A DNA stretch of 64,000 nt from Lepidostoma basale (Eukaryota > Arthropoda > Insecta > Trichoptera > Lepidostomatidae). Made by a program: the position numbers and the translations under genes. Numbering within the stretch: the first letter of the stretch is position 1; each line of letters opens with the position of its first letter. The DNA lies in the NCBI GenBank assembly GCA_022606425.2, contig JAHDVF020000734.1, positions 1,674,001 through 1,738,000 on the forward strand, read 5' to 3'. Of this stretch, positions 11,916 to 22,548 are shown in pieces. The notes under the pieces are model-generated. The model ran no database searches. It was not told the DNA's origin and was given only the letters and a program-made list of their open reading frames with translations.

Positions 11916-13390
11916 AATCTGAGACTCCGTGAGGTAGAGACGTTAACTCACCAAGTCCAAGATGTTCGGAGCAACTCTGTTGTAGGTATATTTTTAAGAT
12001 TGGTGGAATATTAGCAATCAATGCAATCTTAAAAGTTTGTACCCAGTACTAAAAAATATTTGAAGTATTTTAAATTCTATCGCCCATATCAATACAGATA
12101 AATTAAAGTAATGTTTTCAACCGTTTACAGATGAAATGGCATTGGAATTCTTGAAATTACAGTATTATATTTGGTCTTGTATTTTTTTTCAGCCAACCGT
12201 AATGTATTATTGCTGGGAACGGTTTTGAACTTTGACGTCACTGTATTTAAGTCCATTTCGTCAGATCAGGAAGGCCCCAAGGTCCCGCAACATAACAGTT
12301 AATGCAGCCGCGGTGGGCGCCGGTGAAGGTCGCCGACGTATTTTGGGAACAGTTAAACTCAAATAGGGACAAGGTTCAGGAAATAGGTCCCTCCGAAGTT
12401 AAATCAGGAAGATTAAACTTTTAACTGAAGGGCCGCGGTTAACAAGATAGGTAGGTACTTATAATGTTAACAATAATGTAACATTATCCTTTAAAGTATT
12501 TCAATGACTTTTTGAAAAACCGCAAAAGTTTGGTATTCCTTGTCCTCGTTTATATTGTTTTGTTTTTTCGATAAAAAGATTTGGTTAATATAATATATAA
12601 GCAGTTAAAAAAATACACGCACACTTATGCTTCATCATTTATCATTACAATTGCGAGTACGAAATAGAATAGAAGCAAAATATATCCATAATATTATTTT
12701 GAAAGCAATTAAACACTTGGAATTTCAAGTATATCCAAAATACTCATAATAATGAGCTATTATTGCTCAGTTTGGAGATTGTAAAATAAATTCTAAATCC
12801 ACTTAAAAATAAATATTAATACAGTTTCAATGGATTCATATTGGAAAGGAATTGAAAAAAGAAATAATAAAAATAACAAAAATATTGGAAATGAAAGTTT
12901 TGTATTGTATAATCAACCATAAAATCTACACGTTTCACGCTAAACTACTGCAAGCCTAAAAATATTATGTATGCCATATTGTATAGTATACTATAGTCCA
13001 CGTTGGACGCATCTGTCGGAACCGATTGTGAAATAAATGTACACGCGATGACCGACCTATTTACATGATTCTGGACGCGAAACTATAAACTATTGTGACT
13101 GTCTGTTGTATTGGGGTATTGTTCATTTTCGGTTGAGACATTGATGCGTATTTTTGACATTCAGGGCTATCGGAGGCCATTTATCACTTGTTTATTAGGC
13201 AGACGAATCGTTAAGTCTGCACTCAAATGTCCCACGTAAACAATCATTGTTTGACATAAGTAGTTACATTGTATCGAAATAATCTTATTTCATATATATA
13301 AAATAAACTTTCGTGTTTACAAATCATTCAAAACTAAAGTTACACATTTTCAGGGATTGTTTACATTTTAAGCATTAGCTTTAAATGTAA
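11916..13390. other. Noncoding stretch with GC-rich patch
   Basis: Contains a GC-richer patch at 12285-12440 and a perfect TGACGTCA (12233-12240) just upstream of it. No gene seen. Confidence 0.45.
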
Positions 13391-13393
13391 AGC

Positions 13394-13438
13394 ATTAGCC
13401 AGAAGATGGCAGCGAACTTCCGAAACCGGTCTAAGACA
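13394..13438 (+). ncRNA. Hammerhead ribozyme-like motif (ACCGGT family), degraded
   Basis: CCAGAAGATGGCAGCGAACT then TCCGAAACCGGTCTAAGAC. GAAA, the ACCGGT palindrome and the GTC triplet are intact; stem II GGCAGC/ACTTCC is broken compared with the copy at 3671-3684. Confidence 0.55.
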
Positions 13439-13484
13439 CAAGACTATTTTTCGTAACCACAATTTTTTTTTTAATAATTGAATA

Positions 13485-13765
13485 AAATAACAAATGGGTC
13501 ATTGAAATGCTTGGACATAAAGAAATAATGAATGAAAAAAGAATGCAGAAGAAAGTATACGGTGTATTACGGTGTAAACGAAACAAGAAATAGAGGACCG
13601 AGGAAAGCGTGACACTCTTAAATCAATAAAATATTAAATGTCTGCCACGTAAGGAGTCTTATTAATGTTGAGGAATCAAGAAAAGTACTATATATCGAGA
13701 AAGAACAGTGAGGCGATCCATTATTCCTTTATACCCCTTCGTGGAGACGGCGTGATGGTTAACTA
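13485..13765 (+). mobile_element. 3' fragment of the YGSEAW-family LINE, decayed
   Basis: Resembles the family's terminal 270 bp: TTGGACATAAAGAAATAATG (family FGHMERM region), AGAAAGTATACGGTGTA (KKVY), AATGTCTGCCACGTAAGGAG, and an end of CTTCGTGGAGACGGCGTGATG. Many indels, no open frame. Confidence 0.75.
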
Positions 13766-14414
13766 TTATCTTATACATTCACTTTGTGATGTGGACTCAT
13801 TTTTGAGAAACATTGTAGTTTCATAATATATTTTGCACTTTGCACAGCACGGTGGAAAAATTCAAAACAGTAAATTTTATTTTTACTTGAATTTGAACGT
13901 TTCGAACTATTGTCGTGAAAAGTCCAAAAAGGTGTTTTGAAAATACGACGTTTTTCAAAAATCATTATCATGTTTATTATTTCGATAAAATAATCTGAAA
14001 AATTCTAAATGATTAGATAATTAACATTTTCTTCATTCATTTATTCCGATTGTATAATTCATCATAGTGATCAATTCAACCTTTTATAAGCTTTTATAAG
14101 TCCCCTGTACTTTCCCTTCTTTTATCGTTTGATATACTTGAATCCATGTATTTACCACACAACTGTTTTTACTTTTCAGGATTTATTCATAAATAATTGA
14201 ACTGCAAGTTTGAAGTAAATTTTCCATTGGTGTTATTTGTAATCCTTTATTTTCTAATTTATTTATGGTATTATGAGAATTTTATAGTTAATAATAAAAT
14301 TAAATGAATTAAAATTTGTTTTAGGAAACATTTCGGATCAATTTAAAAAATTCGTTATTTTTAAGTGATTTTCTTGTATAGTCATAATTTTTATTTTTGT
14401 GAAATACAACAGTT

Positions 14415-14695
14415 TCTAGTTGCCGAAGGTTTTTACAAAGGACTCCCTTCACATTCTAACCCCACAATAAAATACCTCTAAAATTACGACCCAAACACCT
14501 CCAGCCGCCACAAGCGCCCAAAATCGATCGTCATTCAGAGGAACACTCCGAGCCACAAAAATCATGCCCCCGCATAAACTAATAACCCACCAAATCACCT
14601 TCCAACAATGTTCCCATCAGACGTAAGAGGAATAGCCACATGAGCTGAAACTCTGTAAGCCAGAAGATCCAAGTCCAAGTCCAGATTTTTAAATG
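14415..14695 (+). repeat. Dispersed repeat R1, fullest copy
   Basis: About 280 bp matching the reverse complement of 61868-62145 along its length: CCCTTCACATTCTAACCCCA, GCGCCCAAAATCGATCG, GGAACACTCCGAGCCAC, ATGCCCCCGCATAAACTAA, GTTCCCATCAGACGTAAGAG and a (TCCAAG)n end. Class unknown. The microsatellite-like 3' end is compatible with a non-LTR-derived or SINE element, but I find no A/B box or RT codons. Confidence 0.7.
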
Positions 14696-14736
14696 TATTA
14701 AAATAACTATTACAGATCAAGACTCTGTATAAAAAA

Positions 14737-14832
14737 ACAACCCATCAAATCATCTTTCAAATAGTGTTCCCACCAGACATAAGATAAATAGTCACGAAAG
14801 CTGAAGCTGCAAACACCGGAAAATCCAAGTGG
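14737..14832 (+). repeat. Dispersed repeat R1, short copy
   Basis: Second, diverged copy of the 3' third of R1 directly following the fuller copy: AACCCATCAAATCATC, GTGTTCCCACCAGACATAAG and GGAAAATCCAAG. Confidence 0.6.
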
Positions 14833-15354
14833 ATTTTAATTCTTTTGAATGCACTTATTTGGAGGAGGGGAACGCAAGGTTTCATCGATTGTGACAATGG
14901 ACGTAATTACATCAGAGATTCGACGACCCCAGTCTCTGCACTGCCGACCGTTGGTCAGAATGAAAGCATTCACGTCGGAGGAGCGATGGAGTCTGAATGG
15001 AAGTGATTCATGGCATCGTCCGCAAGATGAATCTTAAATGAAACAAATGATTCATCGGGAATACAAAACGCAAGTGAATATGATCAGTTGTCCGATGGAA
15101 TAGTCATCGGATGTGCACACTCATTGGTTTAACTTGATACTGTACTGAATTATTTGGAATCCTACATATGTTAACCTTTGACTAAGCGATGTTAATAATT
15201 TCAAATGTTTCAATTCATATTTTTAAATGTCCCACGTCAGCGTCCTCTAATAGGCTCAAAACCGAATTTTCATTAGAAGTTGATTTTTAAAGCTCATTTT
15301 TACTCATTTCAAATACAGATTTTCTATTAACTATTTGATTAATTAACTTAATAA

Positions 15355-15515
15355 TTAAATTCTGTCTAGAAGTTTTATTACATAGTATGGAAATAACATG
15401 TTTCGCCATGCTAATACATTATCAGATGACATTTGTCTGACAAACAGACGTGTTAATTCATATTAAAATAATTATTAAATATGGAGTTTTACATAATTGT
15501 TCAAGAAACAATAAA
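15355..15515 (-). ncRNA. Hammerhead-family repeat (ACATGT type), minus strand
   Basis: On the minus strand: CTGATAA (15425-15419), a poorly paired stem II, GAAA (15404-15401), ACATGT and then T in place of the cleavage C. The CTGATAA box keeps C3 but has G8 to A. The flank includes TCTAGAAGTTTTATTAC (stem I arm) and the family end GGAGTTTTACATAATTGTTC. Confidence 0.5.
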
Positions 15516-15829
15516 TAAGTCTGTTGTTAAATTCACACAAATAATTCTTATTGAAAAGTAACCAAATTATTGATTTTTTCAACCTTCATGAATAGAAAAT
15601 GATTCATTATTTACCAAGAATTGCAATATATTAGATTTACATTAAAAATAATGAGAAAATATGCAAACACATCACATAATTTTCATAAAAAATGCGTAAT
15701 AATAATAAGAATAATATGCTATCTTTTAAAGCGCCGTTTTTGTGATGTAATCACGTCAAGGGTCAAAACCTGTTTTAAATTTAAATGTGAACGCTGCATC
15801 TGATTGATATTCGCTATCGGTTGGAAAGT

Positions 15830-16145
15830 ATAACATATGGGGCCATAGATTGTTTTATCTCCCACGATGCAGAACCAACTTGCCAATGGTTATGCCGGTA
15901 GGTAGAGCAATATCTTTGCTAAATCGTATCACCTCGGAGTTTGACGTATTTTGTGGTAGTCTGGCTCATCTGAGGGAAGCACTGTCCTTATTATAATTGT
16001 ATATTTATTTTATTAATATGTCATGTATCTTATATTTCTCGCTATTTTTATTACGTTTTATTTATTATTGTGTATCTCCAACTTGTATCCTTAGTGTATT
16101 GGAAAATATTTCTGTAATTCTTAGGATATAAATAAATAAATAAAT
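15830..16145 (+). repeat. Possible LINE 3' untranslated region with (AAAT)n tail
   Basis: AT-rich sequence ending in AAATAAATAAATAAATG, preceded by T-rich sequence like jockey/R1-type LINE 3' UTRs. No codons recognised upstream; a tentative call. Confidence 0.3.
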
Positions 16146-16419
16146 GAAAAATACATGAAGAGTACAAAATATGCAGGTTTTAAATTGGGTATGAAATATG
16201 AAAAAAGCCAGAAAAGCGAATAAAAAGAGTGGGTTTAGTGTCCGAATGAGAACAGATCATAAGTCAATGTGATATGTCCCTTAATAACCAGAGGTTTCGA
16301 AATAATTAGATTCCGACGACTTCAGATTATTTTGCATAGTAAGGTCAAATACGGTATACATAATATTTCATTACATACGCTCTATACGATATAATAAGAC
16401 TCAATGAATTCCGTTTCTC

Positions 16420-16650
16420 TCTACAGTCTATTTTCTCCCAGGGTCCGGCGAGGGCCTTCAATCTAAGACGACCTATCCGGTGATCGACAGAAAAACAGTG
16501 CGATTCGTTAGGAAATAAACAAAAATGCTGTTAATTTACCGAACTGGGCGAGGACCTCGCGGCCGTGTCGCCGACTTTAGGAGCGACCCAAGTGGGTCAC
16601 GGCCCCCGGGCTTAACTCGCTTCGTCCCACTGTCCTGTACTTTTTATACT
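16420..16650. other. GC-rich patch
   Basis: Contains GGGTCCGGCGAGGGCC, GACCTCGCGGCCGTGTCGCC and GGGTCACGGCCCCCGGG. No ORF with recognisable content. Candidate conserved regulatory DNA; no second copy here. Confidence 0.35.
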
Positions 16651-17049
16651 TTTTATGTAAACTACAATCCTGAATGAATTTTATTATTTGGCCTCTATTC
16701 GGTTGCATGAGCTGGTATGAAACCATACCAACGCATTTGTTTAATTGTTACTTGACTTCATGTAACTTCAGCAAAAAATAAATCTATATTTTAAATGCAC
16801 TGAGAGAAATTTACTGCAAAGCACTACACGCTCTGTCAAGGAATCTCATCTTAAATTAGAAAGGCCTTAAGAAAATCCTTGAAAATGGAATCGTACTTGT
16901 GCTAGTTTTTGTCATAAATAAACACAATAAAGAAACGTTAAAAAGTATTGTAATATCATAAAAAAATATTTGCTCTCGCCTGCTTGGTTCAATTATGTAT
17001 TATGAAATCAATTTATTTTTTAAATATCTTCATTTACATATTTCGTCAA

Positions 17050-17725
17050 TTGAAACTAGGCATCACTCTTGGTGGTGCGCACAATGTCTTTGCATATGCA
17101 AACGATTATGTGCTGACTGTTGAAAGTACGCATGACTCAATAGAAATGTTAAAGGATGTATCAGACAAAATTGGTTTACAAGTCAATAACCATGAAATAA
17201 AGCGGCCGAGTGTATCCAGGTAGAGTAATGACCTAGCTTCAACACTGAGGGATATTTTCATGGAGGTGGATAAATTCGAAGTGAGAGAGTACACTTTCGT
17301 AGCACCACCATTAAGTTGTTATTTAAGAGCTATTGTCCATGATACTCGTATATGATTCATGGACAATAGCTCTATAGAACAACAAAGAATCTACTGGTGG
17401 GAGAATAGGATCCTAATAATAATCCTGGGACCCATATCTGGTGTTGCAGTGGATACTTGGAGGCACAGGAGCAACCAAGATTCATACAGTGACCCAGCAG
17501 CCCCTTATAACAAGCACTGTGAAAGCCGGTCGTCAAACATGGATTAGGCACGTATGCTGAGCCAGAAATACCAGATCAGTCAAGACCTTGTACGCGTCAA
17601 AACCAGTCGGAGTAAGACCTCTTGGAAGACCCAGACAGCGCTTTTTTTTGTTAATGTTCTGGCTATTCTGTTTAAGTTAGGCTGCTGAGAGCAAAAGGCG
17701 CAAGATCGAAGAGCTTAGAATAAAA
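17050..17725 (+). mobile_element. LINE fragment spanning RT catalytic box to C-terminus, decayed
   Basis: The forward frame gives AYANDYVLTVESTHDSIEML and SDKIGLQVNN: the F/YADD catalytic box of a reverse transcriptase with the first aspartate changed to asparagine, then the usual K-I-G-L-x-(I/V)-N motif. Downstream, out of frame, come LRDIFMEVDKFEVREYTF (thumb F-x-YLG region), LGPISGVAVDTWRHRSN and VKAGRQTWIRHVC and VGVRPLGRPRQR, the usual order of a LINE C-terminus. A 17-bp inverted repeat at 17328-17374 interrupts it. Frameshifts and the D to N change make it dead. Confidence 0.75.
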
Positions 17726-18225
17726 TCATCAGCGAAATTAAAACTCTTTAAAAGTTGTGCGGCCATAAGAAAAAAGTACATATTTCGTTATAATGTGGCA
17801 CAAAAATTGTACATAATCGATATGATAAATATTTCCAATATTTTACCATGTTCATAGTAGAAAAATATATTTTAAACAGTATTTTGTCCCAAAATTTGAA
17901 AACTGAAGTGATTCAAATTATATGTAAAAAATAAATGTTTTTTTAACGCTATGCGGCAATATAATGATAAAAAAAAACGTAACTATAACAAACATAATAA
18001 ACTCACTCGGGCTATCGGGGTTTTATGGTTCTGGGGTGAAATTTGAAAACACTGGTTCTGGCGTTGATCTCACGCTGTCGTATAAAAGTCGTCAATTCTG
18101 AAAACAAAGACAAAGAATGTTTAATCAAATATTAAATGATTATAGTGAATATGAATAGTAGAAACAAACTGGCCCTGGAAAGGTGCTAATGGTGGTGGCC
18201 TCTATCAGAGGTAACTATTTTTTGA
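17726..18225. other. AT-rich stretch without recognised gene
   Basis: Nothing recognised. Confidence 0.5.
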
Positions 18226-18228
18226 ATT

Positions 18229-18452
18229 GTATGCAATAGGTCGTTTGAACCCAATTTATGTATATTTTTTTAAGCTATTATATTGATTCTCATGACATGT
18301 GAAAGGTAGCTAATTTATCGCCATTTTATTGTCACGTGAATACTACATCAGACCAATGACAGTGTGACAATCCCACTGCCATCACCGGAAATTGAATCCG
18401 GGACCTTCGGTATGGCTGTCAGAGCTCTTACCACTCTGCCACGAAGGTCGTC
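18229..18452 (-). mobile_element. tRNA-derived SINE, copy 1
   Basis: On the minus strand the head has GTGGCAGAGTGGTAAGAGC (A-box like) and CCGGATTCAATTTCCGG, a perfect 5-bp T-stem with a 7-nt TTCAATT loop (B box). Then follow TGGCAGTGGGATTGTCACAC, ATTCACGTGACAATAAAATG and a tail ending GGGTTCAAACGACCTATTGC. Copy 2 at 50633-50861 matches along the whole length. Internal Pol III promoters and an unrelated body define a SINE; the partner LINE is not identified. Confidence 0.85.
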
Positions 18453-18454
18453 GT

Positions 18455-19010
18455 CGTATTGTACAATCGGTGAAAAAAGAAAACAATGGAGAGATATTCC
18501 TAAAAGTATAAACGAAAAATTTTAAGCGACGACATTTCCACATCTAATCCATACAAGCTTTTAAAGCTTGTTTTTACACACGCCTATACAAAATATATTC
18601 GGTTTAACATGAATGTTATAGCCAGCGTGTATGGATACACACCGCTGCTGACATTTATATGGACCCAGTCGTTAGGAACAAGGCAAAAAAGCTTTCACGA
18701 ATGCTTCCATAAAAGCTCTAAAGCGGAAAATAAGCTCCACTTATTTCCACTTAAGATACTGCGGAGACGCTAAATGTCAAGTGAAGAGTTCAAGGAACTT
18801 GCGTTTCGGGTTAAGCCTTAGGGGTGGTGAAACATCCCTTATGTTTTCTGAATTCCAGTATTAAGAAAGAGCAATATCTTTTGATATTGTGTAGCAGTGG
18901 TGCCGAGTCGCAGAAAATGGAGTTATCACTTTTTTAAGTAATACGAACTTTTGGTAAAATTTCTTAACAAACGAATCTGAATTTTCAGGAGACGAACGTT
19001 ATTAATTTAA
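18455..19010. other. Noncoding stretch without recognised gene
   Basis: Nothing recognised beyond generic AT-rich sequence with a few GC-richer segments. Confidence 0.45.
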
Positions 19011-19215
19011 TAGTCCATTGTTTTGGCCAAAACCCTATGATACTTTAACATGATAAATGGTAAATTAAAAAACTTTGTTTTATGTATCACAACTGTATTT
19101 TTATTTTACGCGACAGCTGTTTAGTCAGCCTATGTTGACATCATCAGGTGTTATTAAAATAAAAATACAATTGAGATACATAAAACAAAAAAATTTTTTA
19201 ATGTATACAAATACT
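19011..19215 (-). ncRNA. Hammerhead-bearing inverted-repeat element (ACAGCTGT family)
   Basis: On the minus strand: CTGATGA (19147-19141), extra T, stem II GTCAA/CTGAC, then TAAA where GAAA is expected (G12 to T), the palindrome ACAGCTGT and a GTC triplet. Outside the core TTTTAATAAAAATA-like arms at 19060-19110 and 19150-19205 are complementary over roughly 40-50 bp, forming a very long stem I with an internal loop next to the core. The left edge TAGTCCATTGTTTTGGCC also occurs at 33.78 and 47.41 kb. The G12 change should abolish cleavage. Confidence 0.65.
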
Positions 19216-19719
19216 TGTAGACAAATACTTGTGGACAAATACTGGATTTTTACCCATTGCGGGTTAATCATTTTTAAGGATTAATTGTATCTCAATAGAG
19301 ACGAAGAGTAACTTTTTTTTTTGGAAACAGAATACGGTGGTCTTATCTTAATTATCTTAATACATGTCGCTAGTGTAGATTGACCTACAAAATGTGAAGT
19401 TATTTAAAAATAGTAGCATATATACAATAGGGTGTCCCTTATTTTTCAAAGTTTTAAATTTACAATGCATAGGCTTTTATTTTATTCATTTGGGCCTAAA
19501 ACATCCGAAACCATTTTTTTTTCCTTATTCGGAACAGTGTTACCCGTGCCGACTTGCGCGCAAAGATGTCCCATACAAATTGCGTCACAAGAGCGACGCG
19601 TTTTCGTTGTTATTATCATTTAGTTTCGGCTTGTCGGGTAGTAACCACGGATTGTTTTATATTTCGAAGATGTCAGTGGAACTAAGAAGCAATTAAAAAA
19701 GTATTTTTCTTTGTTGGTG

Positions 19720-21080
19720 AAGTAAATCACCAAATAACAGGTGTAAACCACTATCTAATCGTCAAGTTCTCGCAGTTCTATTTTTTAACATACGTGAAGT
19801 TAATTTGACTGTTAATGAAAACTCAAATCTTGTCATTCTGGAGTCCAATATATTCTGAAAAAAGCCTAGAATACCTACCAGAGCTGTTCGTAATTATGTT
19901 AAGGAGTTATTGGATCTTTATCAGGTCTGACGAGAACTGCAAAAAATAGCAAGATGATTCAGGACTTACATAGGCGCCGCGAAGAGAACTTTCAACTTGA
20001 ATTAGATAATTTATTCGATACCGCACACGCCGATGCTTTTGAATGTGCTGTGATACGACAGCATCATATACAGGATACTTGAATGGAGCTTGTGTGCAAA
20101 AACTAGAAAGAGATTTGTTATTCTTTGCTGGCCGCCATCATATATAAGAACTGATGCTCAAAAGTGCGTTTGAATCGCAAAATCGGTTGTACGAGATAAT
20201 TATAGAGAACTCATTGAGCTTGCTATTGTTTTTCTGGGTGGAGGCATGAAAATAAAATAAAAATCAGACCTGCTGGCCCAATGCATCAAGCACGATGGAT
20301 GGCAAGAGCAATTTACTCCTTAAATACCAGGACAAACAAGCTTTACGAGATGTTTGTTTATTTATTGTGGCAGTTAATGTGAAGCCCTGGCTTGAATGTA
20401 GTTTGGCGATAAAAGCTCCGAATCAAGGTTTTTGTTTTTTAAAGACCTTAAAAGATTACGAAGAAGTTGACAATTTTCAATGCGGCTTTAAACAAGTTCA
20501 GTCAACATTTGTGGGACTTGTCAGAGGAAATAGTCGTCTTTTCAATTTTTGATGACAACGTTGATGAGCAAACTAAAGGAAACATTGAAAAAATCTTACA
20601 AAAATAATGTTTTGGTGATTCGGGAAAGAGATATGTTCCATCGAAGGAACAGATGTCTGGCTCTCTATATGGTACGTAAGTAGTGTTTAATCTGGTGTTT
20701 AATTTAGATCTTATTTGTTTTATTTATTGGTACTACAAGTATTTGTTATATTTTTTTATGGAAATCTTTGAGTGATTTTGTTTCTGCTAAGATTAAAGAT
20801 TTATTTTCACAACTGAAACTTGATAGTAATTTCCTTCAAGAAATTGTATCTTCATAGAAAGACAGCGCGGCGTTTATGAAAGCTAAAAAGAAGGTTACTA
20901 GCTTAAAAGCAGTAAATGACACAGCTGAAAGAGCTGTTAATCTAATGACAGACTTTCATGATTTGACTACTGAAGATGAAGAACATGAGCAGTTCATATT
21001 ATGTTGTGTGCAAGAACATAGAAAAATTTACCCAGACTGTAAAAAAAAGGCTTTGAAGAGGAAATATCCAAGTAAATAAA
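19720..21080 (+). pseudogene. Transposase-like pseudogene of the DNA transposon
   Basis: Protein-like segments appear in order but in shifting frames: VLAVLFFNIREVNLTVNEN, IPTRAVRNYVKELLDLY, RREENFQLELDNLFDTAHAD, LYEIIIENSLS or RDNYRELIELAIVFLGGGMK, PAGPMHQARWMARAIYSLK, YQDKQALRDVCLFIVAVNVK, LSDFVSAKIKDLFSQLKL and AVNDTAERAVNLM, LTTEDEEHEQFIL. I recall similar proteins (FDIAHA, HARWM-AIYSLK, VNDTAERG) as multi-copy uncharacterised proteins of arthropods; the family's biochemistry is not known to me and no DDE triad can be placed here. At least five frameshifts or stops make this a pseudogene. The short ORFs at 20295-20552 and 20876-21079 are its remnants, not separate genes. Confidence 0.6.
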
Positions 21081-21364
21081 TATAAATTTGGATCTTTTTT
21101 TGTAATTACAAGAAGAACATTATACAAATATGTGTTTTTATCAATATTTATCTAACATAATGGTTTTAAGTGATCATCTACAACTACATTTAAGAGACAC
21201 TTAAATCACCTATTTTCTAAAACTTTGAGGGCAAGTCGGCACGGGCTAGAATTAACGTAGGAAGTTGAAATTCTGTATTTCGGTAACTAGTAGACTATTT
21301 AACACAATTAGGGGGTATGCGTTTCAATAATACAAAAAAAAATTGTTTTGCCCATATAAGGGCA

Positions 21365-21902
21365 AACAAACAAACAAAACCATCACGCCGTTTCCCCGCA
21401 GGGGTAGGCAGAGAGAATGGACCGCCACACTACTCTATCGTGGCAAACCTCTCTAGCTTCCTCCACATTCATACAACGAGTCATACACGCACGTCGATTC
21501 CTCCGACTTCTAACATGACCAACCTTTAAAATTTGATTAATTTGGTCATGCCATGTTTTCCTCGGTCTGCCTCGACTTCGTACCCCATTTACATCATTAA
21601 CGTATACTTTCTTAACCATTCTTTCTCCATCCATGCGTTCCATATGTCCGAACCAACGCAGCGATCCTTTCATAATTTTGTTCATTATACATTCTTCCGC
21701 TCTACATTCCTTTCTTATATCAGCATTTGAGATTCTGTCGTATATCGTTCTACCACACATACGTCTTAGGGACCTCATCTCTACCGCATTTATTCTACTC
21801 TCATCCTTCTTTTGCCAGTTCCATGCTTCGCTTCCATACATTAAGGTTGGGACCAGAACTCCATTGTGAACGGCCGTTTTCGCTTTCATTGATAAATTCT
21901 TT
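21365..21902 (-). mobile_element. YGSEAW-family LINE, best-preserved C-terminal copy
   Basis: The minus strand holds an uninterrupted 168-codon frame (21889-21383) with YGSEAW at residues 18-23, RINAVEMRSLRRMCG near 33-46, LRWFGHMERM at 77-86, RGRPRKTW at 106-113 and a final SAYPCGETA. This is the region after the reverse transcriptase of an insect LINE. The 3' end is ACGGCGTGATGG plus a TTTG-rich tail; 5' truncation is at about 21902 inside the DNA transposon. With no stops, it is probably the youngest copy of the family here. It is not a stand-alone gene. Confidence 0.85.
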
Positions 21903-22390
21903 CTTAAATAAGGGACACCCTAATATACAAGTTCCAAAAAATTGTCAGACGTGGTGGTCATAAGAAGGGCGGAATGACATGTCATAAGTCCTGTAAACGC
22001 TACGACTACCATATTCTGTTTCCAAATAAAAAATTACATCTTCGTCTCTATTGAGATACAATTAATCCTTAAAAAAGTTTTTTTAATTTAACACTTTATT
22101 AATTTAACTTTGCTTGACATGTTTTACATATGTTTGTGATATGATATATTGACATGTTTTTAATATTGGTGTACACACGCAAGTTCAAAAGTAATCGGTA
22201 AATTACTTAAATTTTATTTCTGGTACATTCTTAAAGTTTCTGAAGCTTAAAATAATTTGTTATACATGTGATATTGGTTGCACTTAATAACACATATTCA
22301 TAGTACTTTAATTTAGATGTTTTTAAAAACAATGATCTTTAAAAACATTACCAATTAAAAATTAAAACTTCTGAAAATACAGTAAAGAAA

Positions 22391-22548
22391 ACAAGGATGA
22401 CCAAATAAATCAAATATGGTCGGCCATTTTAAAGTCGGAAAAATCAACGTACGTGTATGACTCGCTGTATGAGAAAAGAGTAGGGTGGCGTTCCGTTTTG
22501 CCTACCCTTTCGGGGAAACGGAGTGATGGTTTGTTGTTGTTGTTGAAA
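22391..22548 (+). mobile_element. 3' stub of the YGSEAW-family LINE with (TTG)n tail
   Basis: AGGATGACCAAATAAATCAA (family TWHDQINQI region), GTCGGCCATTTTAAAGTCGG, CGTACGTGTATGACTCGCTG (RACMTRC) and CTACCCTTTCGGGGAAACGG (AYPFGET), then GTGATGGTTTGTTGTTGTTG. About 150 bp; the frame is broken. Confidence 0.75.

Larger units (their letters stand above)
19428..21921 (+). mobile_element. Decayed DNA transposon with AGGGTGTCCCTTATTT inverted ends
   Basis: The ends AGGGTGTCCCTTATTT (19429) and AAATAAGGGACACCCT (21920) are exact inverses; a further inverted match, CCCGTGCCGACTTGC near 19548 against GCAAGTCGGCACGGG near 21233, marks long terminal repeats. Between them lies a broken transposase-like gene (19700-21080). 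A LINE piece (21365-21902) has inserted near the right end, pushing the right terminus out. I cannot assign the superfamily with confidence. Confidence 0.7.
19276..22077. mobile_element. Inverted-repeat element split by a DNA transposon
   Basis: TTAAGGATTAATTGTATCTC at 19276 is the exact inverse of GAGATACAATTAATCCTTAA ending at about 22077. The match continues for about 70 bp (AATAGAGACGAAG; GGAAACAGAATA-GG). The two halves (about 152 and 156 bp) flank the transposon at 19428-21921, so this looks like a short MITE of about 300 bp that was the target of the later insertion. The TTAA at both ends could be a duplicated target, which would suggest a piggyBac-type MITE, but this is uncertain. Confidence 0.6.

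Noticed and set aside
19394..19696. 100-codon frame at the left end of the DNA transposon as a THAP-type protein
   Set aside because: The sequence lies largely within the terminal inverted repeat and lacks the zinc-binding Cys/His spacing of a THAP domain.
21533..21963. Plus-strand frames with Cys/Phe/Ser-rich content, also at 24378-25014
   Set aside because: Antisense shadows of YGSEAW LINE codons; the same pattern recurs at every copy.
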